Of a stretch of DNA of 64,000 bases, positions 8,678-19,989 are shown in pieces. The stretch is from Spartobacteria bacterium. Lineage in GTDB: Bacteria > Verrucomicrobiota > Verrucomicrobiia > Chthoniobacterales > Chthoniobacteraceae. Location: contig JAJPII010000002.1 in the NCBI GenBank assembly GCA_021324825.1, forward strand, positions 1 to 64,000, read 5' to 3'. The position numbers and the translations under genes are program-made. The notes under the pieces are model-generated. The model had not been told where the DNA came from and ran no database searches. It was given only the letters and a program-made list of their open reading frames with translations. Numbering within the stretch: the stretch's first letter is position 1; the number at the start of each line of letters is the position of its first letter.

Positions 8678-8751
8678 GCGCTTTTCGCCCGCAGTCCCCG
8701 AGGCGGCGTCGTTGTCGTCGTGGAGGCGGCTGACACAGCCGCCTCTACAAC
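8664..8751. repeat. Palindromic element copy covering the start of the inactive Deg-like gene
   Basis: Left arm TAGAGCGTGTCATGCGCTTT begins at 8664. The core GAGGCGGCTGACACAGCCGC and the following CTCTACAAC run to 8751 (stem GGCGGCTG, loop ACA, CAGCCGCC). The CAT in the left arm is the reverse complement of the ATG start of the minus-strand gene. The element sits between two tandem Deg-like paralogues. Confidence 0.8.
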
Positions 8752-8768
8752 CAACTGAAACTTTACAT

Positions 8769-10226
<1,458 letters not shown>

Positions 10227-10271
10227 GGAGTGACGACAGAGTAGCGAATCTTCGCCGCGTGTAAACCGGAT

Positions 10272-13010
10272 TTAAGTAAGGGCGAGCTGGCCCTTGAGAA
10301 CCCAGATGAGGGCCTTGGCCGCGAGTTCCCAGGTGTTGAACGGCTTGCCAATAAAGTCGTTGCCGCCGCTCAGCATCGACTGGACGCGGTTCTGGACGGT
10401 GTCCATGCCCGTGAGGAAGACGATGGGCGTTTTTTTCTGGTGAGGCAGGTTGCGTATCTTCGTGCAGAGGTCCATGCCGTTCATCTCCGGCAGGCCGACG
10501 TCGAGGAGCACCAGGTCGAACTTCTTGTCGGAGAGAATCTTCAGCCCTTTCTTGGCCTGCTCGGCGCAGGAGACGTCGACGTCCGCCTGCTCCAGCGAGG
10601 GCACGATGGCGTCGAGTATGCCGGGGTCGTCATCGACGACGAAGATGCTGCCGCGCGGCAGGGAGTTTGCGCGGGAAACATTCCGGCCCTCTTGCAATGT
10701 GATAAGGAAATCGACGGCCTGGCTCAACGTGCGGAGCAGGGCGGGGTTTGCCAGTTCGGGGCGTTTGCTCAGGTCGCGCACCATGCCTTCCAGCACCTTC
10801 GCGAGCTTGTGGGAACACCCGGCGGCCTCGCTTTCCGCGGCGATGGCTGCGGCGTGGCGGACGAGTTCCTCCATCAGGGCGTGATCGCCCGGGTGCCGTA
10901 TGAAATAGTGCAGGCGGTTGCGCATCGCGCTCAAAAGCGCGGGAATGGAGCGGCCTTCCGCGGTCTCGCCGGGTTGGGCGCTTCCGGCCGGGAGCGGAGG
11001 AGCCTTCTCGACAGGAGCCGGCCGTTCGAGCCGCAAGCCCGGCTCCTCCGCGGGCTTCTTCATCTCGTGCTTCAAGCGGGCGATCTCTTCCTCCTTCTTG
11101 GCGATGACGGAGTGGAATTGCTCGATCGTCTTGTCCTGCGGCTGCTCTTTCAGCTTCGCCATGAGTTCCTGCACGCGCTCGCGCAAGGAATCGCGCTCCG
11201 CGTTGGCCGCTTCGAGTTGTTTGCGGCCTTCCGCCAGTTCCCGCGCGGCTTGCAGGCTGGCGTCGCGCTCGGCTTTCAGGTGCTTGAGTCTTCCTTCCGC
11301 TTCCGCGAGAGCGGCGGCGGCCTTGTCGCCCGCTTCGCGCGCCTGGTTCCGCTCGTCGGTCAGCGCGGCGTTTTGTTTGCGCGCCTGTTCCAAGCGGGCG
11401 GCCCAGTCCGCCTGCTGCTCCTTTAGCGAGTCCCGATCCATGCGGATGGATTCGATCTCCTGGCGGTTGGAGCCCCGCTGTTTGGCGAGGGTTTCAAACT
11501 GGTCGCGAGCTTCCGCCAGGCTCGCCGCGGCCCTTTCGCCCTGTTCCCGGAAAGCGTCCCGCTGGCCGGTCAAAGCCGCGATTTCCAGCCGGCTCTTTTC
11601 AAGTTGCGACGCCGTCTCCGCGCGCTGCGCAAGGCTCTCCGCCGCCAACTCCTCCCGTTGCCGCTCCAGTTTTTCCTGCAGTTCGCCGCGGTCGCGCCGG
11701 GCGGCGTCGCGCTCCTGGATTGTTCCTTCCAATTGCTTCCGCGCTTCCTCGAACTGCGCGGCGTATTGCTGGCTGTTCTGCTGCGCGGCCTCGCGGAGTT
11801 TGCCGAAAAGCTCGATCTCCGAGCACGCTTCCGCCAGTTGCCGGGCCGTCTTCTCGGAAGCGCGCCGCTGCTCGTCCCGCTCTTCCTCCAGGGAGGAAAT
11901 CCTGGCGCGCTGCTCCGCCAGCTGGGAATCCGCCTGCTTCCGGGCGGCCTGGAGCGCTTCGCGTTCCTGTTCGATCTGGCGGCGGGCGTCGTTGAGAGCT
12001 TCGGAGAGGCCTTCGTGGCCTTGTTCCGCGGCGTTCCGATCCCGGAGGAGCGCTTCGTTCCGCGCTCTCTCCTCGGCAAGTTGCGCGGAGACTTGTTCGA
12101 AATTTTCCCCCGAAGCTTTTTGCTGGTTTTCCAGGCCGGCGGCAAGTTCTTCCCGTTCCTTCCGAAAGCCGTCGATCTGCTTTCTTGCTTCCTCCAAGGC
12201 CAGGGCCATGCCTTTGTTGCCCAGTTCCGCCGCCTCGCATTCACTGCCAAGGGCCGCGGCCCTTTCGCGCAATTCCTCGCATTGCTTTTGGAGGGCGTTC
12301 CGCTCGCCGACCGTTGCCTTGTATATCTGCTTCGTTTCCTGCAACGCCCCCGCGAGACTTTCGCCTCCCTTTTGGGCCGCATCCCGCTCCTTTACCGCTT
12401 CCTCCAGCTTCCCGGACAGAACGCTCTGCTCCTGCCGGGCGGTCTCCAGTTCGCTCGCAAGCCGGCGGAGGTCTTCCAACTGCTCGGCCGACGGCGCGGT
12501 GTCGCCATTGTGACCGGACGCTTCCGCCTTGAGAGCGGCGACCTGCTTCCGCAATTCCTCGGCCTCGAAGGCGCTCTCCTCGCTCGCCCGGACGGCGGCG
12601 TCCTTTTGCTTCTGCAAGTCCTGGAGTTGCTGGTGCAGGAAGTCCCTGGCGCGGATGACGGCGTCCGTCTGGCGTTGCGACTCCGCCAGGCGCGTCACGT
12701 ATTGGTCGATGGGCGAAGAAGCGACTTCATCCTTGAACACGCATTCCACGGCGCCGAAGCGGAGGATGCACGAGACGGGAAGATCGGCCTCGCTGCTCGG
12801 CATTCCGTTGACGTAGCTTTTTACCGTGGAATTGAGGTCCTGGAGGTGGTAACGGCCATTGCGCGCGACGAGCCGCGCATGGTGCCCCGAGACGGAGGCG
12901 TGGTTTATCTGGATCATATTGTCGGGGTATCGCCCGACGGTGATCACATCCCCGGCAAGCTGGTGAGTCATCTGACCCGAATCCGCCAGGGTGATAAAAA
13001 GTTTTGCCAT
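10272..13010 (-). CDS. FHA domain / long coiled coil / response-regulator receiver protein
   Basis: 912 residues, no signal peptide. Residues 1-95 form an FHA phosphopeptide-binding domain (VITVGRYPDNMIQI, SVSGHHARL, LQDLNSTVKSYVNG). About 100-640 is a Glu/Gln/Arg/Ala-rich coiled coil with heptad-like repeats. About 690-780 is a helical bundle containing FIRHPGDHALMEELVRHAAA that may be an HPt-like histidine domain. About 800-912 is a receiver domain (FVVDDDPGILDA, Asp837 in LVLLDVGLP, Lys in FIGKPF). The architecture couples phospho-threonine recognition to a phosphorelay on a filament-like scaffold. It is cytoplasmic, and its partner kinase is not in the window. Confidence 0.85.
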   Translation of the reverse strand: MAKLFITLADSGQMTHQLAGDVITVGRYPDNMIQINHASVSGHHARLVARNGRYHLQDLNSTVKSYVNGMPSSEADLPVSCILRFGAVECVFKDEVASSPIDQYVTRLAESQRQTDAVIRARDFLHQQLQDLQKQKDAAVRASEESAFEAEELRKQVAALKAEASGHNGDTAPSAEQLEDLRRLASELETARQEQSVLSGKLEEAVKERDAAQKGGESLAGALQETKQIYKATVGERNALQKQCEELRERAAALGSECEAAELGNKGMALALEEARKQIDGFRKEREELAAGLENQQKASGENFEQVSAQLAEERARNEALLRDRNAAEQGHEGLSEALNDARRQIEQEREALQAARKQADSQLAEQRARISSLEEERDEQRRASEKTARQLAEACSEIELFGKLREAAQQNSQQYAAQFEEARKQLEGTIQERDAARRDRGELQEKLERQREELAAESLAQRAETASQLEKSRLEIAALTGQRDAFREQGERAAASLAEARDQFETLAKQRGSNRQEIESIRMDRDSLKEQQADWAARLEQARKQNAALTDERNQAREAGDKAAAALAEAEGRLKHLKAERDASLQAARELAEGRKQLEAANAERDSLRERVQELMAKLKEQPQDKTIEQFHSVIAKKEEEIARLKHEMKKPAEEPGLRLERPAPVEKAPPLPAGSAQPGETAEGRSIPALLSAMRNRLHYFIRHPGDHALMEELVRHAAAIAAESEAAGCSHKLAKVLEGMVRDLSKRPELANPALLRTLSQAVDFLITLQEGRNVSRANSLPRGSIFVVDDDPGILDAIVPSLEQADVDVSCAEQAKKGLKILSDKKFDLVLLDVGLPEMNGMDLCTKIRNLPHQKKTPIVFLTGMDTVQNRVQSMLSGGNDFIGKPFNTWELAAKALIWVLKGQLALT

Positions 13011-13088
13011 AATGCCGTTCCCTCCGCGGCATCCCGCGAGGATGAGAGAAATTTATAGCAAGAGGCGCGCCGAAAACGCGCCCAAGCC

Positions 13089-14102
13089 TCAGATATCGCG
13101 TCCTACGACGGCTGCGACGGCGCGGATGCGTTGGACGAGGTCCTCAAATTCGCCCGGAAGGAGGGCTTGGTCGCCGTCGCTTTTGGAGAATTCGGGCGCG
13201 TTATGCACCTCGATCATGAGGGCGTCGGCGCCTGCCGCGACGGCCGCGAGGGCCATGGCTGGGATGTATTGGCGCACGCCCACGCCATGGGTCGGATCGA
13301 CAACCACGGGCAGATGGGTCTCGGCCTTCAACACGGGAACGGCGTTCAGGTCCAAGGTGTTGCGCGTGGCGGTCTCAAAAGTGCGGATGCCCCGCTCGCA
13401 CAGGAGGACATTGAAGTTCCCCTCATTGAGGATGTATTCGGCGCTCATCAGCAAATCCCGCACGGTGGCGCTCATGCCGCGCTTCAACATCACGGGCAGG
13501 CGGCTCCTGCCGACCTCCTTCAAGAGGGCGAAGTTCTGCATATTGCGCGTCCCGACCTGGAGGCAATCGGCATAGCGCTCGATGACTTCGAGGTCCTTCG
13601 TATCCATGATCTCGGTGATGACGGGGAGGCCCGTTTCCTCGCGCGCCTCGGCGAGCATCTTCAGGCCTTCCGGCCCCAGCCCCTGGAAGCTGTACGGAGA
13701 GGTGCGCGGCTTGAACGCCCCGCCCCGCAATATCCGGGCGCCAGCCTTTTTCACGTCGCGGGCGATGGAGGTGATTTGCTCGCGGGATTCGACCGAGCAC
13801 GGCCCGGACATGATGACGACTTCCTTGCCGCCGACCGGGACATCACCGACATTCACCAGGGAGGGCGTGCCGCGAAATTCGTAAGCGACCAGCTTGTAGG
13901 GCTTCAGGACGGGAGTGACGGAGTCGACTCCCGGTATGGCCGCGAGCGGTTTCTCGCGGATGGCGTCCTCCGGCCCTATGACGCCGATGACCACCCGCAC
14001 CGCGCCGCGGCTTATCTCCGCCTTCAAGCCCCACTCCTTGATGCGTTTGACGATGTGCGCGATCTGTTCCTCGGTCGCGTCTGGTTTGGTGACGATGATC
14101 AC
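13089..14102 (-). CDS. aroF: 3-deoxy-7-phosphoheptulonate (DAHP) synthase, type I-beta
   Basis: 337 residues. It condenses phosphoenolpyruvate and erythrose 4-phosphate in the first step of the shikimate pathway. Residues 1-70 are the small ferredoxin-like regulatory domain of the Thermotoga/Bacillus type ([20 protein letters not shown]). The barrel follows with [45 protein letters not shown] and DPTHGVGVR. Metal ligands Cys, His, Glu and Asp are in the expected motifs. It lies 36 bases after a tiny lipoprotein gene and may end the same operon. aroD lies 12.6 kb away, so the pathway is scattered. Confidence 0.95.
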   Translation of the reverse strand: MIIVTKPDATEEQIAHIVKRIKEWGLKAEISRGAVRVVIGVIGPEDAIREKPLAAIPGVDSVTPVLKPYKLVAYEFRGTPSLVNVGDVPVGGKEVVIMSGPCSVESREQITSIARDVKKAGARILRGGAFKPRTSPYSFQGLGPEGLKMLAEAREETGLPVITEIMDTKDLEVIERYADCLQVGTRNMQNFALLKEVGRSRLPVMLKRGMSATVRDLLMSAEYILNEGNFNVLLCERGIRTFETATRNTLDLNAVPVLKAETHLPVVVDPTHGVGVRQYIPAMALAAVAAGADALMIEVHNAPEFSKSDGDQALLPGEFEDLVQRIRAVAAVVGRDI

Positions 14103-14138
14103 ACGCCGCCTTTTCGTTATCCGGCAGGAAAGAAAAAA

Positions 14139-14276
14139 TCAGGCTGCCGGCAGCGGCGCGGGCTGTGCGGCCGGGACGTAGGTCTTCTTCGCGGGCGAAT
14201 AAAGCTCCCGGCGATTCGCGAGCGTGGAGCAGGAGCAAAGGGCGGCGGCTGCGAGGAGACAAACGAGAAATTTCAC
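14139..14276 (-). CDS. Very small lipoprotein (45 residues, GTG start)
   Basis: A short frame from GTG (14274-14276) to TGA (14139-14141) encodes MKFLVCLLAAAALCSCSTLA followed by a proline- and alanine-rich tail (YSPAKKTYVPAAQPAPLP). The signal sequence ends in LCSC, a usable lipobox with Cys16 as the lipidated residue. It fills the gap between rnd and aroF on the same strand. Anchored 20-30 residue proline-rich lipoproteins of this type are common in Verrucomicrobiota and Planctomycetes, by my recollection. Function is unknown. Support is the lipobox and position; there is no strong ribosome binding site. Confidence 0.55.
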   Translation of the reverse strand: MKFLVCLLAAAALCSCSTLANRRELYSPAKKTYVPAAQPAPLPAA

Positions 14277-14307
14277 CCCGCGAGTGAAGCAGTTCCGCCC
14301 CATCGTG

Positions 14308-15372
14308 TCAATGCGGGCGAAGAAGTTCCCGCTGCCACGGCAGCAACTTTTTCATGCCCTCTTCCGGGTCCGCTGCGAGGGCTTCCAAAGCGGCCTTCGG
14401 GGCGATCAACGAAGGGTCGAGGCGGAGTTCCGTTGCCGCCTGGTCGCGCCGGGTTTTCAACCCCCGGAAGCGTTCCTCTTCCTCCGGGGTGGGACGTTGA
14501 CGGGGGCGGAAAGGCCGGATGGGCCATTCGGACTCCGGCAGCGCGAGTGCGCCCTCCGCGGCGGAGAAGAAGCGCCGTTTGCGACCGCCGGAAAGATGGC
14601 GAAATTCCACGGTCTCGCCCCGGATCAAACGGGCGGCGGCCTCGACAAGCTCCTCGCTCCGAAGGATATGGAAGGCCGGGCGATCCACGGCCTTGGCTTC
14701 CTCCTCGCGCCAATGCCACAAGGCGCGCAGGACGGCCGCGCCCCGCTGGTCGAGATCGTTGCTGCCGGCGACGCGCCAGGCGTTTTCCACGTCGCGTTCG
14801 CGGGTGACGGCGGAACCCTGCGTCACCCGTTCGCACGATTCCCGAAACCAGCCAAGCCGCCCGAGGGCCGCGAGTTCGGCCTCCAGCTTTTCGGCGATTG
14901 CGAGGAGATACTGGGTGTCGTTGACCGCGTAGTCCGCCATCTTCCCGGAAAGCGGGCGCAGGCCCCAGTTGGCCTTCTGCGAGGACTTCGCGAGAACGAC
15001 TCCGAAGAAAGCCGTGACGAGCGCCGAAAGGCTGAACTCCAGGCGGCCCGTGAGGCGGGCGGCGATCATGGTGTCGAAGACCCGCCCGACGTTTTGCAGG
15101 CCGGCGCGGCGCAGCAGCCGCAGATCGTAGTCCGCGCCGTGGATGACGAGTTCCTTCGCCCCGAGGGATTCGAACAGGGGTTGCAACGGGAGTTCGCAGA
15201 GCGGGTCGATAAGGAAATTGCGCCCGGGAACGCTGATCTGGATGAGGCACAATTTCTCGAAATACGAATGGAGGCTGTCGGCCTCCGTGTCGATGGCGAT
15301 CCTGTCGAAGGGGGCCATAACCCCGACCGCGTCGGCCAGCCCGGCGGGCGTTGTTAGAAGCGGCTCGCTCAC
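14308..15372 (-). CDS. rnd: Ribonuclease D-like 3'-5' exonuclease with HRDC domain
   Basis: 354 residues. The DEDD-type exonuclease domain (about 20-190) carries IDTEAD (Asp28, Glu30), IHGADYDLRLL and YAVNDTQYL, the Y---D form of the third motif. An HRDC-like helical domain follows (about 200-280, LRALWHWREEEAKAVDRPAF). RNase D trims tRNA and other small RNA 3' ends. Its start overlaps the rho stop by four bases (15369-15372), so it probably follows rho in one transcript. Confidence 0.9.
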   Translation of the reverse strand: MSEPLLTTPAGLADAVGVMAPFDRIAIDTEADSLHSYFEKLCLIQISVPGRNFLIDPLCELPLQPLFESLGAKELVIHGADYDLRLLRRAGLQNVGRVFDTMIAARLTGRLEFSLSALVTAFFGVVLAKSSQKANWGLRPLSGKMADYAVNDTQYLLAIAEKLEAELAALGRLGWFRESCERVTQGSAVTRERDVENAWRVAGSNDLDQRGAAVLRALWHWREEEAKAVDRPAFHILRSEELVEAAARLIRGETVEFRHLSGGRKRRFFSAAEGALALPESEWPIRPFRPRQRPTPEEEERFRGLKTRRDQAATELRLDPSLIAPKAALEALAADPEEGMKKLLPWQRELLRPH

Positions 15373-16658
15373 CGCAACCCCGCGAGAAGCAACTCGGCGT
15401 TCGTCTTGGTCGCTTCCAGGTTTTTCAGGAGGACCTCCATCGCCTCGACGGGCGGCACGGAGGCGAGTTGCTTGCGCAGGACGTGGATGCGCTGCAATTC
15501 CTCGGGATGATAGAGCGACTCCTCGCGCCGCGTGGCGGAATTGAGGATTTGCACTGCCGGATAGATGCGTTTCTCGACGATGGAGCGGTCGAGATGGAGT
15601 TCCATGTTCCCCGTCCCCTTAAATTCTTCGAAGATGACGTCGTCCATGCGGCTCTCGGTTTCCACGAGCGCCGTGGCGAGGATGGTGAGGCTGCCCCCTT
15701 CCTCGACGTTGCGGGCGGCGCCGAAGAAGCGCTTCGGCTTCAGGAGCGCCTTGGCCTCGACGCCGCCGGACATGATCCTCCCCTTGGCGGGCTGGAGGGC
15801 GTTGTAACCGCGGGCCAGGCGCGTGATGCTGTCGAGCAGGATGACGACGTGCTTCTTCATTTCCACCAGGCGCTTGGCCCGGTCGCTGACGAGTTCGGCC
15901 ACCTGGATGTGCCGCACGGGCGTTTCGTCGAAGGTGGAGCTGTAGATTTCCGCGTTGACGCAGCGCTTGAGGTCGGTGACTTCCTCGGGCCGTTCGTCGA
16001 TGAGGAGCATGATGACGTGTATCTCCGGCGAACCCGCCCGGATGGCGCGGGCGATATCCCGCAAAAGGATCGTCTTGCCCGTGCGCGGCGGCGCGACGAT
16101 GAGACCGCGCTGGCCCCTGCCCAACGGGGCGATGAGATCGACCGCCCGGGCGCTGAGGGAGTTGGCGTACCGGTTTTCCAGGATGATGCGCTCGGTGGGA
16201 AACAGCGCCGTGAGATGCTCGAAGTCCTTGGTCTCCGTCCATGTCTCCGCAGGCTGCCCCTCGATGGCCGTGACCTGGTCGAGCGCCATGAATTTCTCCT
16301 TGTCCCGAGGGCCGCGCAGTGTGCCGCCGACGCGGTTGCCGTTGCGGAGGAAGAAGCGCTTTATCTGCGCGGTGGAGAGGTACACATCCTCCGGGCCGGG
16401 CCGGAAATCGAACCGGGGCCAGCGGAGAAACCCGTGGTTCTCGGCGGAAATCTCGGCCACGCCCTCCACCGTGGTGGGAATGCCCCGTTCCACCCGCGCG
16501 CGAAGGAGATCGAAGACAAGATGGCGCCGCGAACGCTCCGGGTTGTAACGAACGCCCAAGGCCCTGGCCTGCTCGGTCAGTTCGCCCAGCGGCGCGGCGT
16601 GGAGAGTGTCGAGGCTGTTCGGGCCGTCATCCATATTCGCGAAGGAGGCAGTCACCAA
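15369..16658 (-). CDS. rho: Transcription termination factor Rho
   Basis: 429 residues, close to the usual 420. It is the RNA-dependent hexameric ATPase that releases transcripts. An N-terminal helical and cold-shock-like RNA-binding part ([20 protein letters not shown]) precedes the ATPase core. That core has Walker [10 protein letters not shown], Walker [17 protein letters not shown], the Q-loop/R-loop region [20 protein letters not shown] and the arginine-finger area [11 protein letters not shown]. It overlaps coaE by 32 bases upstream and rnd by four bases downstream. Confidence 0.97.
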   Translation of the reverse strand: MVTASFANMDDGPNSLDTLHAAPLGELTEQARALGVRYNPERSRRHLVFDLLRARVERGIPTTVEGVAEISAENHGFLRWPRFDFRPGPEDVYLSTAQIKRFFLRNGNRVGGTLRGPRDKEKFMALDQVTAIEGQPAETWTETKDFEHLTALFPTERIILENRYANSLSARAVDLIAPLGRGQRGLIVAPPRTGKTILLRDIARAIRAGSPEIHVIMLLIDERPEEVTDLKRCVNAEIYSSTFDETPVRHIQVAELVSDRAKRLVEMKKHVVILLDSITRLARGYNALQPAKGRIMSGGVEAKALLKPKRFFGAARNVEEGGSLTILATALVETESRMDDVIFEEFKGTGNMELHLDRSIVEKRIYPAVQILNSATRREESLYHPEELQRIHVLRKQLASVPPVEAMEVLLKNLEATKTNAELLLAGLR

Positions 16659-17229
16659 GAAGGATCGCCTGTTCCCGCAGGCAGGGGAGTCCGGCGTCGT
16701 TCCAGACCGCGTGATTCGCTTTTTCTATCTTCCACAATAAATCGAGTTGTGCGGCGAGCATGCCCAGGGCCGTCTCTTCATCCAGGGCGCGGATTTCACG
16801 CAGCCGCCGCCGCTGCGTTTCGGCGGCACAGGCCACGACCACGATCCTGTCAAAATGGGTTTCCGCGCCTGTTTCATAAAGCAAGGGTATGTCGACAATC
16901 AGCCACCGGTTTTCCGCCCGGGCGGTCTGGGCCAAGGCGGTCCATTTCGCCCGAATCCGGGGATGGAGGATGGTTTCCAAGGCCCGCCGTTGTTTTTCCT
17001 CGCGGAAAACCGCCGCTCGCAATCCGGGGCGGTCCAGCGCGCCGTCCGGCGAGAAGATCGTTTCGCCGAAATGCCGGGCGATCTCCTCGCGCGCCCCGGC
17101 GTCGCCCGCGATGACGGCGGCCGCCTCGCGGTCCGCGTCAAACAGTCCGGCGCCCAGCCTGGGCTGCAACTCGCGCGAAAAAGCTGTCTTGCCTGTTGCT
17201 ACTCCTCCTGTGATTCCCAGGATTGGCAC
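16627..17229 (-). CDS. coaE: Dephospho-CoA kinase
   Basis: 200 residues from a GTG start (17227-17229), chosen because the protein then begins with VPILGITGGVATGKTAFS, the normal CoaE N-terminus with its P-loop. Further family marks are LFDADREAAAVI, HPRIRAKW and VDIPLLYETGAE. It phosphorylates dephospho-CoA in the last step of coenzyme A synthesis. It starts 22 bases after the secretin-like gene stop and overlaps rho. Confidence 0.93.
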   Translation of the reverse strand: MPILGITGGVATGKTAFSRELQPRLGAGLFDADREAAAVIAGDAGAREEIARHFGETIFSPDGALDRPGLRAAVFREEKQRRALETILHPRIRAKWTALAQTARAENRWLIVDIPLLYETGAETHFDRIVVVACAAETQRRRLREIRALDEETALGMLAAQLDLLWKIEKANHAVWNDAGLPCLREQAILLGDCLLREYG

Positions 17230-17251
17230 GTCATGCCCAGCCCGGTGTTGC

Positions 17252-19903
17252 CTATTTTTGGAACAAGGGCGTTTCCAGCCCAGCCGGAGCGGGGGCTGTC
17301 TCCGGCGCGAGCGGCTCGACGACTTCTTCCTTCTCCTCATCGCCAACCTGGATCGGCTCGCCGGCGGGGTTGATCAGGCGGGCCGTGACGAAGATGATGA
17401 GGTTGACTTTGATGTGCTGATCCGCCGAGGAGCGGAAGAGCCTGCCGAAAACCGGCAGGTCGCCGAAGAAAGGAACCTTGTCATCCACTTTCTGGATGTC
17501 CTCGCGCATGAGGCCGCCGAGCACGACGGTCGCGCCATCCCAGACGGTGACGCTGGTCGTGACCTTGCGTGTGCTGAAGATGGGCTGGTTGATGACGTTC
17601 TGGGTCAGCACCACCGAAGCGTTGGCGGCGCCTGTGGCCGCGGCAATCGTGCTGCCCAGGCCGAGCAGGGAGGGGTTGATGGTGGAGATGGGGCTGCCGT
17701 AGTTGATGAAGCCCTCAAACTCGACCACCTGCGGAACAAGGGTCAGGTCGATGGTGTAGCCATCCGGCCCGACGGTCGGGTCGACTTCGAGGGTGACGCC
17801 CGTGTTGCGTGTTTCGAAAGCCGTGGGGGTCGTGGGTGTGACGGGGAAGACCGCTATGGTCGCGTTGGAACCGATCCCGGACGTCGAGCCGCCGAAGTTG
17901 GTGGGAATCTTCGGCGGATCAAACTCCGTGGGGTAACGGAATTCGCGGATGATCTCGATGGTCGCGCGCTGGCCGCTCTTGGTGGTGATGCTCGGCGAGG
18001 AGAGCAGGTCCACGCCTTTCTTCTGGTTCAAGGCGCGCATGACGACCTGGAATTGCGGCTGGGTGAAGACGCCCGCCAGGCCCAGGATGGCCGGACTGAC
18101 GGAACTGATGCCGCTCGTGGGGGATAGCAGCGAATTGATCGCATCGTTGGCGATCGCGTTGCTGCCGGCGCGGTTCCCCGCCGTGAGGGGGAACTGGCCG
18201 ATGGGGGTGGAACTGCCGGGCGGGGTGAAGGGATAATCCGCCGGGTTGACGGTGGTGCCGTTGCCGACGGTGCCGCCGCCGCCGAAGACGCCCCCGCCGA
18301 GGCTGAACTGCCCGAGGAGAGTATCGAAGCTCAGTTCCTTGAGGTTGGTCTGCTGGATTTCGACGAACTTGGATTCGATGGTGACCTGGGACGGCGACTG
18401 GCTTTCAACCAGCGTATCGATCAAGTCGAGCGCTTCCTGCGTGTTGCGGACGATGAGGCGGCTGCCGCTCGGTATATAAACCGCGCTGGAGCCGGGGGGG
18501 AAGACGACGCCCTGCTGTTCCAGGAAGTCTTTGGCCTGCGTCCGCGCGCCGATGGTGTTGCCCGCGTTGGTGGCTTCCGGCGCGGACCCGGTCCGCGTGC
18601 CGCCGCCGCCCGTCGTCGGGCCGCCCGAAAGGGCGCCGGAGTTGGCGGTGTTCGCCGAGACGGGAATGAAGCTGGGAGGCACCCGGTATTCCTTGGTGAC
18701 GAGAATGTCCGTGGGCTCCGAGAGCGGCACGATGGATACCGCGTAAGGTTCGATCTTGATCTTGAGACTGGCGAGATTGGTGATGTAGCGCAGCGCTTCC
18801 ATGAGCGGGATTTCATTCAGGGAAAGCGTGATGCGCGTATCCGCCGCGGATATCGCGGGGCCGGTGGAGGCAACGGGCGCCGTCGTGCCGGTGTCCACGC
18901 CCGGGATCGCGGGAAGCGCCGGCGCCGCGGCCGCCGGCGGAGGCACAACTGCTCCGGAGGAACCTGTGTCGAGTTTCAACACGATGTTTACGCCGCGCTT
19001 GGTGGGATCCGGCTCGCTGGTGTCGAGGGTCACGCTCTTTTGCTTCAGGAAGTCGATCGCCTCGCGCACGGTGGCGTCCTTAAGCTCGACCTTCGGGATG
19101 ATGATGCGGTTGAGCTTGTTGGTGATGTAGTCGGTGCTGCGGGCGCTGGTGGTGACGGGGGGGCCGATGATCTCGTTCTTGCCGTACTTATGGATGGGCG
19201 ATTCCCATTCCTGGTCCACCTGGGCGATCATGCGCGAGCGGTGCTCGTCATAAGCATGGTGGTAATACTCGTCCTTCGCGTGGTTGACCTGTTCCTCGCC
19301 TTTGCGGGCGGCGATGTTGTACGGGTCGAGGTTCAGTATCTGCTCGTAACGCTTCATCGCGAGGTCATAGCGCCCGGTGTCGTAGAAGCCCTTGGCATCG
19401 ACGAACCATTGCTTTACCTGGTCGACGTTGGCGTGGAATTTCGGGGTGATTGTCTTGTTGTAAAAATCCGGCTCCTGGAGGCGTGCGAGCAGCCGTTTGG
19501 CTTCCATGCAATCCGGGTCGTAACGGTCGTCCAGAACGAGCTTGGCGGTGTTCTGGGCGTCGACGATTCTCCCCTCGGCGATGCGCTCTTCGGCGAGCTT
19601 GACGCTGGCGACGCAGAAGCCGTCCAGCGCGCGCTGGCGCAAGGCGTGCGTGGAAGGCGCGTCGTGCAGGAGATCGACGGCCGTCCTGTATTGGGTGACG
19701 GCGATCTCGTAATCCTTCTTCTTCATCGCCTTGTCGCCTTCCGCTATCGCCGCCTTGGCGCGCGAAGCGTATTCCTCGCGGCGGGCGATTTCGCTTTCGG
19801 CGACGCCCCTGACGGAGGTTTCCGTATAGGCGCTGACGACCGAGGAGGCGGAGGTTGCGGCCAGGCAGAGGACGCAAAGCGTGCGAAGTGGAGATTTTAT
19901 CAT
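17252..19903 (-). CDS. Amuc_1098-family type IV pilus-like outer membrane protein (secretin)
   Basis: 883 residues. Signal peptide (1-25), then a TPR-like helical region (about 40-240; AKAAIAEGDKAMKKKDYEIA, RYDLAMKRYEQILNLDPYN). Secretin N-type domains follow (about 265-420; KLNRIIIPKVELKDATVREA, a proline/alanine/threonine linker, TLSLNEIPLMEALRYI). The secretin core (about 500-860) includes VTIESKFVEIQQTNLKELSF, a glycine-rich gate region, LLSSPSITTKSGQRATIEI and VVLGGLMREDIQ. It would form the outer membrane channel of the pilus-like complex encoded upstream. Long compared with GspD (about 650-700) because of the TPR extension. Last of the five cluster genes. Confidence 0.93.
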   Translation of the reverse strand: MIKSPLRTLCVLCLAATSASSVVSAYTETSVRGVAESEIARREEYASRAKAAIAEGDKAMKKKDYEIAVTQYRTAVDLLHDAPSTHALRQRALDGFCVASVKLAEERIAEGRIVDAQNTAKLVLDDRYDPDCMEAKRLLARLQEPDFYNKTITPKFHANVDQVKQWFVDAKGFYDTGRYDLAMKRYEQILNLDPYNIAARKGEEQVNHAKDEYYHHAYDEHRSRMIAQVDQEWESPIHKYGKNEIIGPPVTTSARSTDYITNKLNRIIIPKVELKDATVREAIDFLKQKSVTLDTSEPDPTKRGVNIVLKLDTGSSGAVVPPPAAAAPALPAIPGVDTGTTAPVASTGPAISAADTRITLSLNEIPLMEALRYITNLASLKIKIEPYAVSIVPLSEPTDILVTKEYRVPPSFIPVSANTANSGALSGGPTTGGGGTRTGSAPEATNAGNTIGARTQAKDFLEQQGVVFPPGSSAVYIPSGSRLIVRNTQEALDLIDTLVESQSPSQVTIESKFVEIQQTNLKELSFDTLLGQFSLGGGVFGGGGTVGNGTTVNPADYPFTPPGSSTPIGQFPLTAGNRAGSNAIANDAINSLLSPTSGISSVSPAILGLAGVFTQPQFQVVMRALNQKKGVDLLSSPSITTKSGQRATIEIIREFRYPTEFDPPKIPTNFGGSTSGIGSNATIAVFPVTPTTPTAFETRNTGVTLEVDPTVGPDGYTIDLTLVPQVVEFEGFINYGSPISTINPSLLGLGSTIAAATGAANASVVLTQNVINQPIFSTRKVTTSVTVWDGATVVLGGLMREDIQKVDDKVPFFGDLPVFGRLFRSSADQHIKVNLIIFVTARLINPAGEPIQVGDEEKEEVVEPLAPETAPAPAGLETPLFQK

Positions 19904-19989
19904 GGTTGGCTGGGGTGTGGTATGGAGCGCAAGATCTGACCGGTAATCTAACGTAAATCTTAAGGAAGGAGGCGCCCCCGAAGCGTCCG

